DNA of 64,000 nucleotides from Luscinia megarhynchos (Eukaryota > Chordata > Aves > Passeriformes > Turdidae), in NCBI GenBank assembly GCA_034336665.1, contig CM067570.1:16041502-16105501 (forward strand), written 5' to 3'. The notes beneath the pieces were generated by a model, which did not search any database, was not told the DNA's origin, and worked only from the letters and a program-made list of their open reading frames with translations. The translations under genes were made by a program, and so were the position numbers. Below are positions 50,301-61,600 of the stretch, one piece after another. The number at the start of each line of letters is the position of its first letter. The first letter of the stretch is position 1.

Positions 50301-53300
50301 TCTTTTGTAGTACAGGAAGGAAGGGAGAGTCATTTTTATTGTTTAATTGCTGGGAACTATGCAGGCCCAGTGATGAAGCAGATCATTAATCATTCAGTGA
50401 CTTGACTGTATGTGCAAGACAAAGGCAGAGTACAAATATTCAGAGTTGCATTCACAGCTGAGAGGTACCTGATGTAAAAGGCTACAACTTACAGTGCAGT
50501 CAAGCTTTTGCAGCTAGGACACCACGTTTAACATGCCCACTCTTGTGACACCCAGTGCAAACCAACTCTGCCAATGGTTTGCAGGTGCCTGCCTGTTGAG
50601 CTGCAGCTACAGAGGGGATCTGTAACCACAAGCTTTCCTGGCCTTCAACATCAGGTCAGGGCTTTGAAACTTGGGCATGGAAAGTGCTGACCATCTCTTC
50701 CTGCCCTGAATCACTCTCCTCTAGGGCCAATGATTTTACAGAAGAGAGAGGTAAATGCAATATTAGTCCACAGAGTAAATTCTTCCTTGTTGTAGACACT
50801 TTATGTAGACACATCTGTACATTAGAATTCAGTTTGTCTTGGTTCAGTGTCTACCCAAATTTGTACCAAGTGATACTATAAATGTAAGAACAAAACTGAT
50901 GTTCTTTGTTAGACCTTGAGTTTACACCCTTGACTTTACATGGCTAATTTAATAAACTTTTCAAATATTTCTCTGTTACTGAAAAATACAACAAAAGAGT
51001 TGAAATATATTATTCCTTTAGTCAGTTTTCAATTAAACTGCATCTTTTAGAGACTTTCATTGCTTATTTTCTAGTGCAAAGCATAAGGCACTTAATGAAT
51101 TCTGACATTAAAACATCACTTTAATGATAGAGCAAGCCTGTACAGCTAGAAACCTTTGCCAAAGGCTGTGGGAACTAAAAAAGATTTTGTGCAACCCTAG
51201 ATCAGGGTAGCTTTGTATGTTTAAAGATAAATTAAATATTATACTCTTCACCATCCTAGTCTTCACTTAAACATAATGCTCAGGATTACATTGCTTTAAT
51301 AATTTATACAAGGTCTAATAATTTGCCACAGAAGGATATTTTGAGTGGTTTTTAAGAAGCATCTTTCTCTTCTATTCCTATGCTGCTTCTTAAAACTAGG
51401 CAGTAATTGCAAATTATGGGAGTTAGAGCAGTAAAAGCCTCTAATTCACAGATTTCACAAAATATTCACAGTTGATGATCATTGTGGGTCCCTTCCAAGT
51501 CTAAATCCTAAGTGCATGACCCATACAGGGATCAAATCTACAACACTGGTGCTTTAGCACCATGCTCTGACCAGCTGAGCTAATCTCAGGGTCCCGATCA
51601 AAGCAATGAAATTTTTGTTCCCCTGCCTTCATTGTGACAACCAGGAGTAACACCAGCACTGCCAGCCCTTGATACTCTGTAGAAGTGGTTTTCAGGCTGT
51701 GCTTAATGTGTTTTTCCTAAAGGATCTGTGAAAGATAATTGAATGAAAAATTGAATTTATGGTCAAGCAGCTTAAACTCACTAGAGATTTTCAGTGCTGG
51801 ATAAAGGTAAGAAACTAGAAAACACTCAAATATGACTGACAGAAGACTGAGCTACTTCAGGGCTCCATTTTCACTCCTCCCCACACTAGGAAAGTGTCCA
51901 AGGCTGACCATTTCAAACCATAGTGTGTATCATTGCTGGTAGACCTCTTCCTAGTCTAGCTAAGAACGCAGGCAGGAGCACAGCTTTTCCACACCCAATT
52001 TTCTCCCTAAAAGTGAATCTGAGTAATCAATATCTTTATCCTAAGTGGGAAGAGATGGGTGGGTCATGGATAATTTTTTGATTTTTTAATCACCACCATA
52101 GTCAGCCATTCCTGAAGTAAAAATGGCATGGGCTGCTGAACAAAAATGCTCTCTACCTTACACCCATTATACCAAAATCACCTAAGTTCTTTTCCAGTAA
52201 AAGAAATACTAAGTAATCCATAAAGCCTATAGAAGAGGCATAAAACTTCTGTAACTTTTTAACTTCTGTATTTCTCATTTTAAATATAACAGAGACAAAT
52301 ACACTCAGATTTACACATAACTCACATATTCTACAGCACAGCTGCTTTAGGTAATTATTTATATAACTATTTTCATGTATCACCAAACAGCTACATGCTA
52401 CTATGACTGGGAGGAGATGCCTTTAAAGAGTTTGCCCAGAGGATAATTTCTACAATCACTATGGATCCAACAAAAGACTAAAAGCCAGTGAACACTGAGT
52501 ATCATCTTTAGGGGAGGAAGGGTAAGTATGGTGCTGCTCTGCTCTCACTGCTCATCTGCTGCCTCCTTACACCTGCTCTTTATACCAGCCTGGTCTTTTT
52601 CCTCCACGTCATGATGCATACATCTCACAAGGGAATAGAAAAGCTTTAAATATTACATTCCTCACTGAAAACAATAGTTGTTTAAGGAGGAGAGTGAAAC
52701 ACTAAAGTTACTTTAAAATTATAGCAATCATATAATATTTACACATCATAGTTGAGAAGATAATTAAATACAATAAAATTAAAGTTCTGAGTTTGGTTTG
52801 CATTGACAAAATGGAGAGGAAGTCATAGTCCACAAAACACAACCAACTAATACAATAGCTCACATGAAAAAAGGCCAAAGTCCAGCTACAAATGGTGAAA
52901 CTAACACATCACTTCTAGGAGTTTCAGGATTATACCAACTTGCAGTGCATTTGAAATCACTCTCTGAGCTAACCTTTCTTCTTCTTCACTGAAGATAAAC
53001 ATATTTCATTAAGCTAAATAAAGCTATCTATATAAAAATATATTTATATTTTTATATATTTATATATATCCAGTTATATCTTGGTTTAGCTCGCCCAACG
53101 CTGGAGTTGACATTTTTGTGACCACCCTGTGTTAATCGTTGGCCTTCCCAGATTTTTTAGAGGTTTTTTTATTGTGTCTTCTCATACTCCAGAGAAGGTT
53201 TCACTTATGCTTTCCATAAATGTTTAACCCATTCTTCCATTAAAGCCCAAGCCTTAGTTAAAATAACAAAGCTGCATTATGAAAGCATGTTTTTGTTGAA

Positions 53301-56300
53301 CAAATGTTCTTCCTCCCACACCTATTTCATTACAGGCCCATCTCTCCTACCCTCTTCATCCTGATAACACTGTTTTTAGAGCCAGCTTCCTTTGCTGATT
53401 TTAGCCAAGCTTCTAGGACACAATGTTTTAATTTAAACATAGATTTGGTTTTATGATTTTGTTTTGCATGAGTCTAAACTTGATCTTTTATAATCCTAAT
53501 GGCCACTAATCTATTTAAAAACAGTTTCCTAATCTTTGCTTGTTCAAGAGCTTTCCTGCTACCATCCAGTTTTCTCTGTCCAGGTAGTCTAAAATCACAG
53601 TTGCCTCATGACTCTGTCCCACTTCATGGCAGACTGCAGTCTACTATTATACATAAGCTGAATTCTCTAATAAGACTGCATTATGGGACAGGTGCTTGCT
53701 ATGTGGTATGGAACTCTGGAAAGGATTTGAACTCCATAAAATTATTTGAAAGAAGCAATGGAACTTCACAGCAGCAGCATGGAAACACAGAGCTGAGGCT
53801 GTATCCTATACAACAAAATCAAGGGTCTTTAAAAAATCCATTCCTACAATTCCATGCAGCAATTTTTTATTTCGATCTAGTTGAACCTCATCATGTGAGG
53901 GTGAAACTCCAGCTTCAGCAATGACCCACTGGAAACAAAGAATGATTAGCAATGATATGCTTGATGGCTCATTCATTGAGAACAGGAGAATGCAAGTGAA
54001 AATAAAAATTAACAAACTAAAAAGCACTAACAGGAGATTCTGTTACAGTTCCTTAGTGTCATTACTGTACCTTTTACATAGACAAGCTGTAACATTTTTA
54101 CTAAATGTAATAAAGAAAAAATTATAATACAGCTAAAGTAACAAATGCAACAGTGTGCTTAAATTTACCAAAACTTTGTAACAAAGTTTAAAAAAAAACC
54201 AACAGTATCAGCAATTAATCCCCGTGCGAGGCTAAAGAAGCCAAAACACTGCATTAGACTAGTTTTGCCGAAGGGAGTGGTTTCCTGTGCTCTGAAGCAT
54301 TTTCCATCCCTACAGCAGCACAGACTGCCTCAAACTGGAGCAGTCTTTCAGGGATGAGCATGTTTGGAGTTTTACTAAACAAGCCACATTCTTGTCTGCC
54401 TGCCGAGGGCTACTTTCCTCCTCTCAGTGACAGGGTCTGGCTGCAGAGAACATTTCACCAGTGGGATAAAGGCAGCTTCAGCAACCACATCAACACTGCA
54501 ATTTGTAAAATTCCCACTTGGGATTCTCAATAAAATGCCTACTGAAAGCTGCCTGGAATGTCAGGCATGTATTCTTTCCTTCTTTATTGTCCTCTTTACT
54601 TTCTATTTTACTCAGCAGCATTGAATTTCCTCTCCTCATTTTTCAGCATTCATGGAACATACATTTTGTCTCTTAGAAACAGTGCTGACAAAGCAGACAA
54701 ACTGATGAGGAACTTGGTGTGACAACAAAATTGTACTAAACCTTCTCTGAATTTTGCCTTGCACAATGTTTCTAGAAGCAGCATTCTATGCTGACCTCCT
54801 TTCATTTTCCTGAAGGACTTTAAAACCTACACTGACTTGAGAGCTGCAGCTCCCTAGTGAATGATTATTCCAGGCATTGCTGAAGATTCAATTTTTTTTT
54901 AAAAGCAAATATTTTTAAAATACTTTGAAAAAAATCAATAGATGACAGAAACAGCCCAATTTTGCCCCTGAAAAAAAGCCCTGTCCATGGAGAATCAGCT
55001 AAATTCTGTTCTGATACAGATATTTGTTTCCTCAGTTCAGCTGGAATAACGTGGGATGTAAATTTGTACATAGCTGGCATCTTAGCTTCTTGTTTCTCTG
55101 CTAGGAGAGAACACTACTAGATTCCTAGAAAAGGTTTACAACAGAAAAGCAATATACTGTGTTCCAAGCAAGCAAGCAAGCAAGCCATCCAAAAAGACAC
55201 AGTTTAATTTTAATAAGGCTGCCTCTAAACGAGAAGCCAGATGCAACAATCAGTGTAACAGGCTCCCACCATGTAAGCAGTAACCCATTCATACATCTTG
55301 TAAGAAATATATGCAACATACCAGAAACTCCTGCTGGTGTCTTTATGAATTTTCCATTAAAATGAGCAATCACTGCTTCACATTTTTCTGTTGACTCCAT
55401 CCTAAGAAAATAAAGAATAATTTACATAAATTAAACACTCAACCAGATTCCCATGTTTGTGATTTTTTTTTTAAAGCTTATTTCTTGCCTTTTCTCAAAT
55501 CATATTTTGTGCTTTTTCCCTCTTCACTGTGGCTTGCTTCCCCATGTGTGAACAATGGAGATGTTTTCTAAGAACATATAACTTCAGAAAGGTAAAGCCA
55601 AACTCAATTAACATTTTATGCATTCATGGACCCAAGACAGTGCCAAACTGAAAATAATACTCTTACTTGTTCAGAAATTATATTGTAGCTGTCCAAGCTG
55701 CCTGAAGAACCTCTCTTGTCTTGAAAGAAGCAGAAGCACTGACTCACTTTCACTCATAACTGAACCCTTACTGTACATGCAGCAAAGGTTAATGCCACTC
55801 TTAAGAGAAGATTCAGAACTGTCTGTACAGTTTAAGGGTAATAAACTCAAATATAAACCTGCCAGACTGCATGACCCAAACTGACTTGGCAGCTTTTAGC
55901 TTACACACATCATCTCCACTAAATGATGCACCTGGCTCTTAATTGTTCCCAAGTTCAAAACAGGAGCCAATAGCAGCACAGCTGTGATGGCTACCGAGAA
56001 TGCATCCAAAATCTTGAACAGGTTTGTGCACTTCTGCTGTCAAAGCTGGACTGAACAGACTGGGCAGACAGCTGGAGAGCTCCTGCTGGCCTGGGAGAGG
56101 CCCTGGAGGCTGTGGCTGCAGCCTCACCTGCAGCGTGGATGTGCCAGCCCCAGCTGTCAGCTCGGACTCAGGCACAGGCAGCGACTGAGACGTGCAATCA
56201 CAACAAAATATACTTTAAAAGAACTTCTTTTGCAGCTGCCTGCAAGATGATGTTTGGTTAATGTTGAACAGATAATTTATTTTCATTTGTTCATCAGGTT

Positions 56301-58626
56301 CTGTAATTCATATCCACAAATTAGGTCAATGGCCTCAGCAGCAAACAAGCAGGACTAAAAATTACTAAGTCTTGGCATCTTTTAAATTCTGATATCCTTT
56401 CTGCACAGGGTGACAAAATCCAAATATAGATAACAACAAATATCACCAAAAAGCCAGACTGAACAAGAGATTTTCCTAATGATTCCAAAAATATCTCTTA
56501 AGAGAATTTTCAGAAGTTCTGGATTATTGGGTCTACATCAAAGAAATTTTTTTAAATATAATTTAGTTTCAGACCAAGTCTGGACTTGATAAAATACACT
56601 ACTCCCTATTAACTTAATAAAAGTCTCCCAAATGCAATAAATTAAAATATTTATTTAATGTCTAAAGATTTCCTAGAAAATTTTAACTTTAATTAATATT
56701 TATCCAAGAATTTTTCAATACAAGAAAAATGTTCACCTTGTAGAAGGAAAAAAGGTCTAATGAGATATAGATGCAATACTTATTCTATAACTTATGTATA
56801 TAAATAAACATTTATATAAAAATAACTTCACTAATGTATATATATAACACAAAATGCATAATAGAGAAACAATTGAAAAAATACTTTTAAACTATTCTAT
56901 TTTGATATCTTCAGTACAAGTGAGGTTTTCGATACACACAAGTCTTTTTGACTTCTGTATATGATTCTAGAATACTTCCAGCTATATCAGAAAAGAGATA
57001 TCCTACCATATTTCCAACCATAACACTTATGAAAGTAGAGGTGGTAAACAAGTTTAGGGAGAAGAGACTGAATGAATTCAAAATGCCTACTGAATTTTAG
57101 AGTGGGTGTTAGTGGATTCTACCCTTCATAGTACAAAAAGTGAAAGCTACATACAAAACACATGCATACTAATGAAATTAAAATGCCCAGGTAATTTTGC
57201 CCCAAAAATATTACAAATACTTACTGATTTTTTAAAGGGGACAGGAAGAAATTTTAGCAAAGCCCAAACTTTGGTAGTTTTCTACTCTTAAATAATGAAA
57301 ATGGTTCTATTTTTCCTAATTTTGTTACTTTGTTTTACCTTCTTGAAACTGGACAGTTTGACAAGTATATAAAGTTGGGGGTCAGAAGGCTGCTGGGGGA
57401 AGAGATTCAAAAAAAGTAAAAACAAAAATCACAGTGCTATGAAATACTCCCCAGGCAATTCACAGGAAAACCAATCCCTAAAAGTTTTGGCCTCATCGGG
57501 AGATAAATTTGCTCAGTTCTTTTCTGTGCACTAATTTTAGACACTGCTATTTGTTCAAATACAGAGCTATTGTAATACTTGCTGAACAGCTGAATTACTG
57601 AAATTTGATTTTGCAGAGATTTTACAACATATTTTGAGAATCCCAATTCTTTGCTCAAAGCACACTCTTATTTTTGTCAATGGAAACCTTCAATTTAAAG
57701 CCTCTAAATTTTGATTGCTATACTAAGTTTAAAGCAGAACTTAAATAAAAATGGCAAAGAAATGACTTTTTGAAGAAGAGATCCCAGAAAAAATAACTGC
57801 ATTAACTAGAGAAGTAGTAGACTCGTAAGGACATAATATTTGGGAGGTATCTACTAATTTATGGAAAATATTTGTTCTTGTTGATTTGGGTGAGGTATTT
57901 GACTTAGCACACAAATATTTTAAGATGAGGTTTACTGTAAGTGAATAAAAATATTTTCTTTCCCAGCTGACATCATGTTAATGAGCCTGAAAATTCAAAA
58001 GGGCAATGATGAGTTCATTTTCTCCAAGGAATTAATGAAGAAAAACAAAAAAAAGGTGTGGGGGTGGGGAAGAAGGTTCTTCCTTCTGGTCTGTTGCCTG
58101 GGATTCAAACTTCACAAGCCAGAAAAGTTACAGAAGCTTCTGTGAACCATCATGTAACTCTTGCTTACTGGTTCAGGGATAGAGGAGAAAGGAGAAGTAC
58201 AGAAAAGAGAAGGAAGTGGTTTAGAGTGAATTCTTATTCCAGATAATTGTCCAGTAAGAGAAATAAATTCAGATTTTGCCATCTAAGCAAGATGAGACAC
58301 AGCTTCACCAAAAGAAGAATTAACAAAACCCTGCTGGATAACTCCATCTCAATCTCCTGTCTCTTTACAATCTTGACCATTTTCAGTAATTTCTGCCCTT
58401 CCCACCTATTCTTGCATTTTCAACCCAAAGGAAAAGGGCTGCCAGCATGGCCACTGCCACTGGAGTACCTTGCAAAGCCAACACCTCGGCTTGTCCCGCT
58501 CGAGTCCCGCAGGATCCTCGTGGAGATAACCTGCCCAAAGGGCTTCAGCATGTTCTCCAGCTCCTGCTCATCCATTGAAAGAGGCAGATTGGAAATGTAC
58601 AGGTTAGTCGGGTCTTGCTCTTGTTG
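38281..58626 (-). CDS. RBMS1: RBMS1, RNA-binding motif single-stranded-interacting protein 1, 3' part (nine coding exons)
   Basis: RBMS1 (MSSP/c-myc single-strand binding) binds A/U-rich single-stranded RNA and DNA and acts in gene expression, including mRNA stability. The coding sequence is complement(join(38281..38358, 39599..39679, 40353..40463, 42555..42605, 45831..45924, 46017..46066, 46942..47057, 55322..55401, 58469..58626)): 819 nt, 272 residues plus TAA, with all phases consistent. It contains the entire second RRM, with RNP2 (LYISNL) and RNP1 (RGVGFARM), then a basic linker ([12 protein letters not shown]) and a Pro/Gln/Ser/Thr/Met-rich C-terminus ending [12 protein letters not shown]2 [19 protein letters not shown] and the VPVEEASGQQQ tail fit RBMS1 rather than RBMS2 or RBMS3. 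RRM1 and the N-terminus lie right of the window. Confidence 0.96.
38359..39598 (-). other. RBMS1: RBMS1 last intron
   Basis: 1240 nt of AT-rich non-coding DNA with GT-AG ends. Nothing else is recognised. Confidence 0.85.
39599..39679 (-). CDS. RBMS1: RBMS1 exon: penultimate, [12 protein letters not shown] segment
   Basis: 81 nt, acceptor TTTCTAG|TACATG, donor TTGAG|GTCAGT (GTCAGT is a weaker donor than the others). It encodes [27 protein letters not shown], phase 0 on both sides. Confidence 0.95.
39680..40352 (-). other. RBMS1: RBMS1 intron
   Basis: 673 nt, GTATGT...CTAG. No repeats or other genes seen. Confidence 0.85.
40353..40463 (-). CDS. RBMS1: RBMS1 exon: Met/Gln/Ser-rich segment
   Basis: 111 nt, acceptor TTAACAG|GGTGC, donor GAACA|GTATGT. 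It encodes [37 protein letters not shown], phase 0 on both sides. A perfect-arm hairpin lies 161 nt upstream in the preceding intron. Confidence 0.96.
40464..42554 (-). other. RBMS1: RBMS1 intron with near-acceptor hairpin
   Basis: 2091 nt, GTAAGT...ACAG. It contains a 24-bp near-palindrome at 40624-40647. No other gene or transposon seen. Confidence 0.85.
40624..40647. repeat. Inverted repeat, 11-bp perfect arms with 2-bp centre
   Basis: Arms CTTGAGCATCT and AGATGCTCAAG flank GT. In the RBMS1 pre-mRNA this can form a 10-bp stem closed by a UACA tetraloop, 161 nt upstream of the 40353-40463 exon. Confidence 0.9.
42555..42605 (-). CDS. RBMS1: RBMS1 exon: 17-residue SPSWMQPQP segment
   Basis: 51 nt, acceptor TTCTAG|GTTCAG, donor CACCCA|GTAAGT. 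It encodes [17 protein letters not shown] in phase 0 on both sides, so skipping it would keep the frame. Confidence 0.95.
42606..45830 (-). other. RBMS1: RBMS1 intron
   Basis: 3225 nt, GTTTGT...CTAG. AT-rich; a short A-rich tract lies near 43905-43926. No gene or transposon recognised. Confidence 0.85.
45831..45924 (-). CDS. RBMS1: RBMS1 exon: Tyr/Ser/Pro-rich C-terminal segment
   Basis: 94 nt, acceptor TTCTAG|ATTTT, donor ACCAG|GTTTGT. After completing Gly it encodes [16 protein letters not shown] and [15 protein letters not shown]. The order is SITANRM here, where human has SIATNRM. Confidence 0.96.
45925..46016 (-). other. RBMS1: RBMS1 minimal intron (92 nt)
   Basis: Donor GTATGT, acceptor TTTCTAG. 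It is much shorter than the other RBMS1 introns in the window (673-8264 nt). Confidence 0.92.
46017..46066 (-). CDS. RBMS1: RBMS1 exon: start of C-terminal region
   Basis: 50 nt, acceptor CTTAAAG|GCTGG, donor ATGG|GTATGT. It encodes [16 protein letters not shown] and two bases of Gly. It is followed by a very short 92-nt intron. Confidence 0.95.
46067..46941 (-). other. RBMS1: RBMS1 intron
   Basis: 875 nt, GTAAGT...AAAG. No repeats or genes seen. Confidence 0.85.
46942..47057 (-). CDS. RBMS1: RBMS1 exon: end of RRM2 and basic linker, with tandem 5' splice sites
   Basis: 116 nt, acceptor CCCAG|TTCCTG, donor CTT|GTAAGT. It encodes (V)[34 protein letters not shown] and EVRL. A second good donor, GAG|GTGAGA, lies nine bases earlier (GTGAGA at 46950-46945). 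Its use would end the exon at 46951 and delete Val-Arg-Leu without changing frame. Human RBMS1 isoforms are known to differ at this place, as far as I recall. Confidence 0.96.
46945..46950 (-). promoter_or_regulatory. RBMS1: Alternative in-frame 5' splice site in RBMS1
   Basis: GAG|GTGAGA fits the donor consensus well and precedes the second donor CTT|GTAAGT by nine bases. The choice adds or removes VRL just after the basic linker. Confidence 0.6.
51445..51594 (-). mobile_element. tRNA-Ile-derived SINE with CR1-like tail, internally rearranged
   Basis: The minus strand begins with a decayed tRNA-Ile-like head: A-box-like TAGCTCAGCTGG, then GAGCATGGTGCTAA, and a degenerate B box GATTTGATCCC. 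It is followed by a CR1-type tail ending AATATTTTGTG, AAATCTGTGAATT. Such tRNA/CR1 chimeric SINEs are known from songbirds (the TguSINE1 type, as I recall). The head cannot fold as a normal tRNA and the anticodon arm is altered, so it is not a tRNA gene. A 23-bp part of the tail (51474-51496) is in reverse orientation. Confidence 0.82.
53029..53058. repeat. AT-only inverted repeat, 14-bp perfect arms
   Basis: Arms TATATAAAAATATA and TATATTTTTATATA are separated by TT, within a wider AT-rich stretch. Cruciform-capable; probably low-complexity decay. Confidence 0.9.
55166..55185. repeat. (AAGC)5 microsatellite
   Basis: Five perfect AAGC units in an RBMS1 intron, about 137 nt below the donor of the 55322-55401 exon. 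Confidence 0.95.
55322..55401 (-). CDS. RBMS1: RBMS1 exon: second part of RRM2
   Basis: 80 nt, acceptor TTCTTAG|GATGG, donor TTCTG|GTATGT. It completes the RNP1 Arg-Met and reads [16 protein letters not shown], then [10 protein letters not shown], which is helix 2 and strand 4 of RRM2. The last base begins a Val codon completed in the next exon. Confidence 0.97.
55402..58468 (-). other. RBMS1: RBMS1 intron inside RRM2
   Basis: 3067 nt, GTACTC...TTAG. It interrupts the RNP1 motif between Ala and Arg. AT-rich, notably 56.6-56.9 kb. No gene or transposon recognised. Confidence 0.85.
58469..58626 (-). CDS. RBMS1: RBMS1 exon: first part of RRM2
   Basis: 158 nt, acceptor CTTTCAG|CAACAAG, donor GCAAG|GTACTC. 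It starts at a codon boundary with QQEQDPTN, then RNP2 LYISNL, helix 1 ([16 protein letters not shown]), [10 protein letters not shown] and most of RNP1 (RGVGFA). The Arg codon is split over the donor. The translated frame is nearly identical to human RBMS1. Confidence 0.97.
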
Positions 58627-61600
58627 CTGAAAGAGAATTAAAACCAACTGTTATTGTTGTTGACACTGACATTTTTAATTTAAAACAAACAATTATATCT
58701 GACTTCAGGTGCAGATTTTACTTCTCAGCCCCTTTATAAATGCTGCTCTTTCCTAGTATTAGTGACCTCAATCTTCTGCCATTGCCTGCAGCATTCCTGA
58801 GAAAGTTCCCCTTCTCCTATTACTGCTGACACCGACATTTTTAAGTAGAGATAAAGGTGAATAATTGACCAGTTTACAGTCCATGTTAAAACTCCATGTT
58901 TCAAATTTTTGTGAAAGAAAAAAGAAGTAAAAATGAGACAAAATAAATTAGCAGAAAAGAAATGCAAGAGTTGTGGAAAGCATGAAGAAAGCCAGATGTA
59001 CAGAAGGGTATCTGAGGGGTATCTGAATTATTTTTCATATTAGAAAAATCAACAGAAAGAGAAGACAAGAAAATGGTTTCACTGTGAGGCCAAAGCTGAC
59101 ATTAATATTAATTGCTGGGCTGCATTACAGTAGTTATATCTTGACATTCATCTCAAATTTCCTCAGGCAGGAATGTGAGATGAAGAACAGCTTTCACAGT
59201 GTTAGAACTGGTTTGTTACTTAGGTAATATTAGGCAATTTTGTTTTGCACCTTGAGATACGTAGGCTTAACTTCCTCCTGTAATGAGTTCTATTAGCAAA
59301 GGAGGAGGTTTCAAGGAGGTTTCAGGTATTGGCATTACAAAATTGCACTTGTAGCCATAGCAAGATTTTCTGGAATTCCAAATAGTATTTGAAAGGAAAA
59401 GTTTTGAATGTTTTACTTCTTATTATAGGCTGTAAAATATATTGCAGGCAAATATCATAAAACTTCCCTAAATAATCTAAACCAGTATATCAGCTGGAAA
59501 GCCAGACTCTTGCATATTTTTATTAAATTTCCTAACGTTTTTATTCTAGAATAACAGAAAGTATAAAAGTATTCTTATAGAAAAATTCTAACATTTGAAA
59601 AGAAAAAACAGGTCCCATTTTGTTCACAGTAGTAAAAGTGTAATTTACATGCAAAAACCAAAAACCAAAAGATTATATTTAGAATCACCTAACAGAGAAA
59701 GAAATTCAGTCAAGTGCAGAAACTCAGAGAAACCTGTTCAGGTAAGTGGGTAGAGCACACTTCCCTTCTCTTGGGCTCCTGTTGCAGCCCACAGTTACCA
59801 GATTCCCACATTATCCTGGCACTGTATTCAGGATAAGACCATGAACTTTCCCTGCCAAAAGGGGCACAAGGACCTGCTGCCATTCACTGCACATGCTGGG
59901 CATTAGATGCTTGTACTCACCCACCTACCAGAGAAAACTTCCTGCCACAAAATCATGTAACATTACTGTTAGGGAAGGCAGTGCTCCAGTTTGGAAGAAT
60001 ATTAGCAACTTCAACAACAACCCACATTAAAAAGCTCTTGGGACAAAAGAGAAAAAATAAGTGCATCTGAAGAAATTGTTCTAAGGAAATTGTTTTCTCT
60101 AAACAGAAAGCATTTTGTGATGGAAATATTTTACTTGTGGCCCATGAAACAATCTGTATTTTGCATTATTCATTACTGGGGTTTGGTCAGGTATATGCTG
60201 AATGGCTGACTGGAAAGGACTTCTGCTTTCCTGACCCTTTCTCTACATCAGTCTAGTACAGCCTGAATATTCCCAGGGATTCAGTTACTTCTGATTTGAT
60301 CCTTTGATGGAACACACAGCAGACAAAGGGGAGTTTGAAGACACTTCTACACACTGTTAAAGACAGCAGGCACAGGAGGGAAATGAAAAGAAGAAAAGCT
60401 GCCAACAGATGAGGATGTCTCACTGAAATCCTGGAATACAGCTTGAAATTTCTTCCATCTGTAATTCTTCCAGCAAAATAGTTGAAATGCCAACAAACAC
60501 ATTCCACAGTGCACTGAGGTGGTATCTGCACTGCAGGTGCAAACCACAGACACCCTGGGGAACAGCAGCAGTTCAGCTCTAAGGATAAATCACAGAACCA
60601 CAGAATATCTAAGCTGGAAGGGACCCATAAAGATCACCAAGTCAACTAGGTCAGGACAGATTAATTTAATCCACTTTTTCACTTTTCAAGAAAAGAAAGA
60701 GACTGCCATTGGTTCACAAAAGGACTCATTTACAACACTCATTTGCAACCCCTACTACTGTTGGCATAGATGCAAAGCAAGACTGAGCTTTTTCTAGAGT
60801 GTATTTGAAATTTTATATGGTTTGACAGTGGAAGACTTATACTAATTAATGTGCAAAACACCTCCTCTCTTCCTGTGAATAACTTATTTCACCTTGCAGC
60901 TTCTGTCATGCCCACAAGGCAATCAAACCTCAAAACAGCTGGCTGGCTACATTTTGGGAGATCATAAACAGAAAGTTACTTCCTTCCCCTTAGAACACAC
61001 TGGATTTGCAAGCTGACTTCCAAATAGCAGCCACAGCTAGGATGCTCCTTCCATCTCTGTGCTATCTTACACAAAAGGCACTGTACAAAAAGATGTTTGC
61101 CTTTATACACAATTTTGTTATGGAAAATGGTTACAGGTTAACAGTTAAAATTCAGAAAGTTAGGAGAAAGACAAATGATTTGTCATCCCTCTCTGGAAAG
61201 CAGGAGCATAATACTTTAAGTTCTGTGACTTTCTTCCTTACCAAAACCTGTCTCACCAAGCTTAATTCACAGGCTGATTATTATTCTGTTTCAGAAGAGA
61301 AAAGTAATTCCTTTGATACCAGAGTTTTTAAATCCTCTTCTGGAATAAAGGGGAAAAAAAAGTAAAACCAGCAATAATACCTTGCAACATAACTCAGCTC
61401 AAACCTTGCCTATATACTGTCATCATTCTTAGGATTTAAAGGTAGGTGTTCCTCTCCTTAAAATCCATGAAACTGTATGAGCCACTTTCCCCTTATATAC
61501 CTTACATCTCTTGAAATTATTTGCACTATTCTATGGAAATTGTCAAAAATATCTACTAAAGTCAGTGAGAAGTTCCTTAATTTTGGACAGCAAGCCTTCA

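Larger units (their letters stand above)
47058..55321 (-). other. RBMS1: RBMS1 intron (8.3 kb) carrying the SINE
   Basis: The longest complete intron in the window. It holds the tRNA-derived SINE (51445-51594), an AT-only palindrome (53029-53058) and an AAGC repeat (55166-55185). A 141-codon plus-strand frame at 53499-53924 shows no recognisable domain. I see no nested gene. Confidence 0.8.

Noticed and set aside
51519..51594. tRNA gene (Ile-like) on the minus strand
   Set aside because: The anticodon arm and B box are degenerate and it is fused to a CR1-like tail, so it is a SINE head, not a functional tRNA.
53499..53924. 141-codon plus-strand frame in an RBMS1 intron
   Set aside because: No recognisable family, no promoter or splice context, and composition like the surrounding intron; likely chance.
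58247..58630. 127-codon plus-strand frame
   Set aside because: Antisense shadow of the RBMS1 RRM2 exon.
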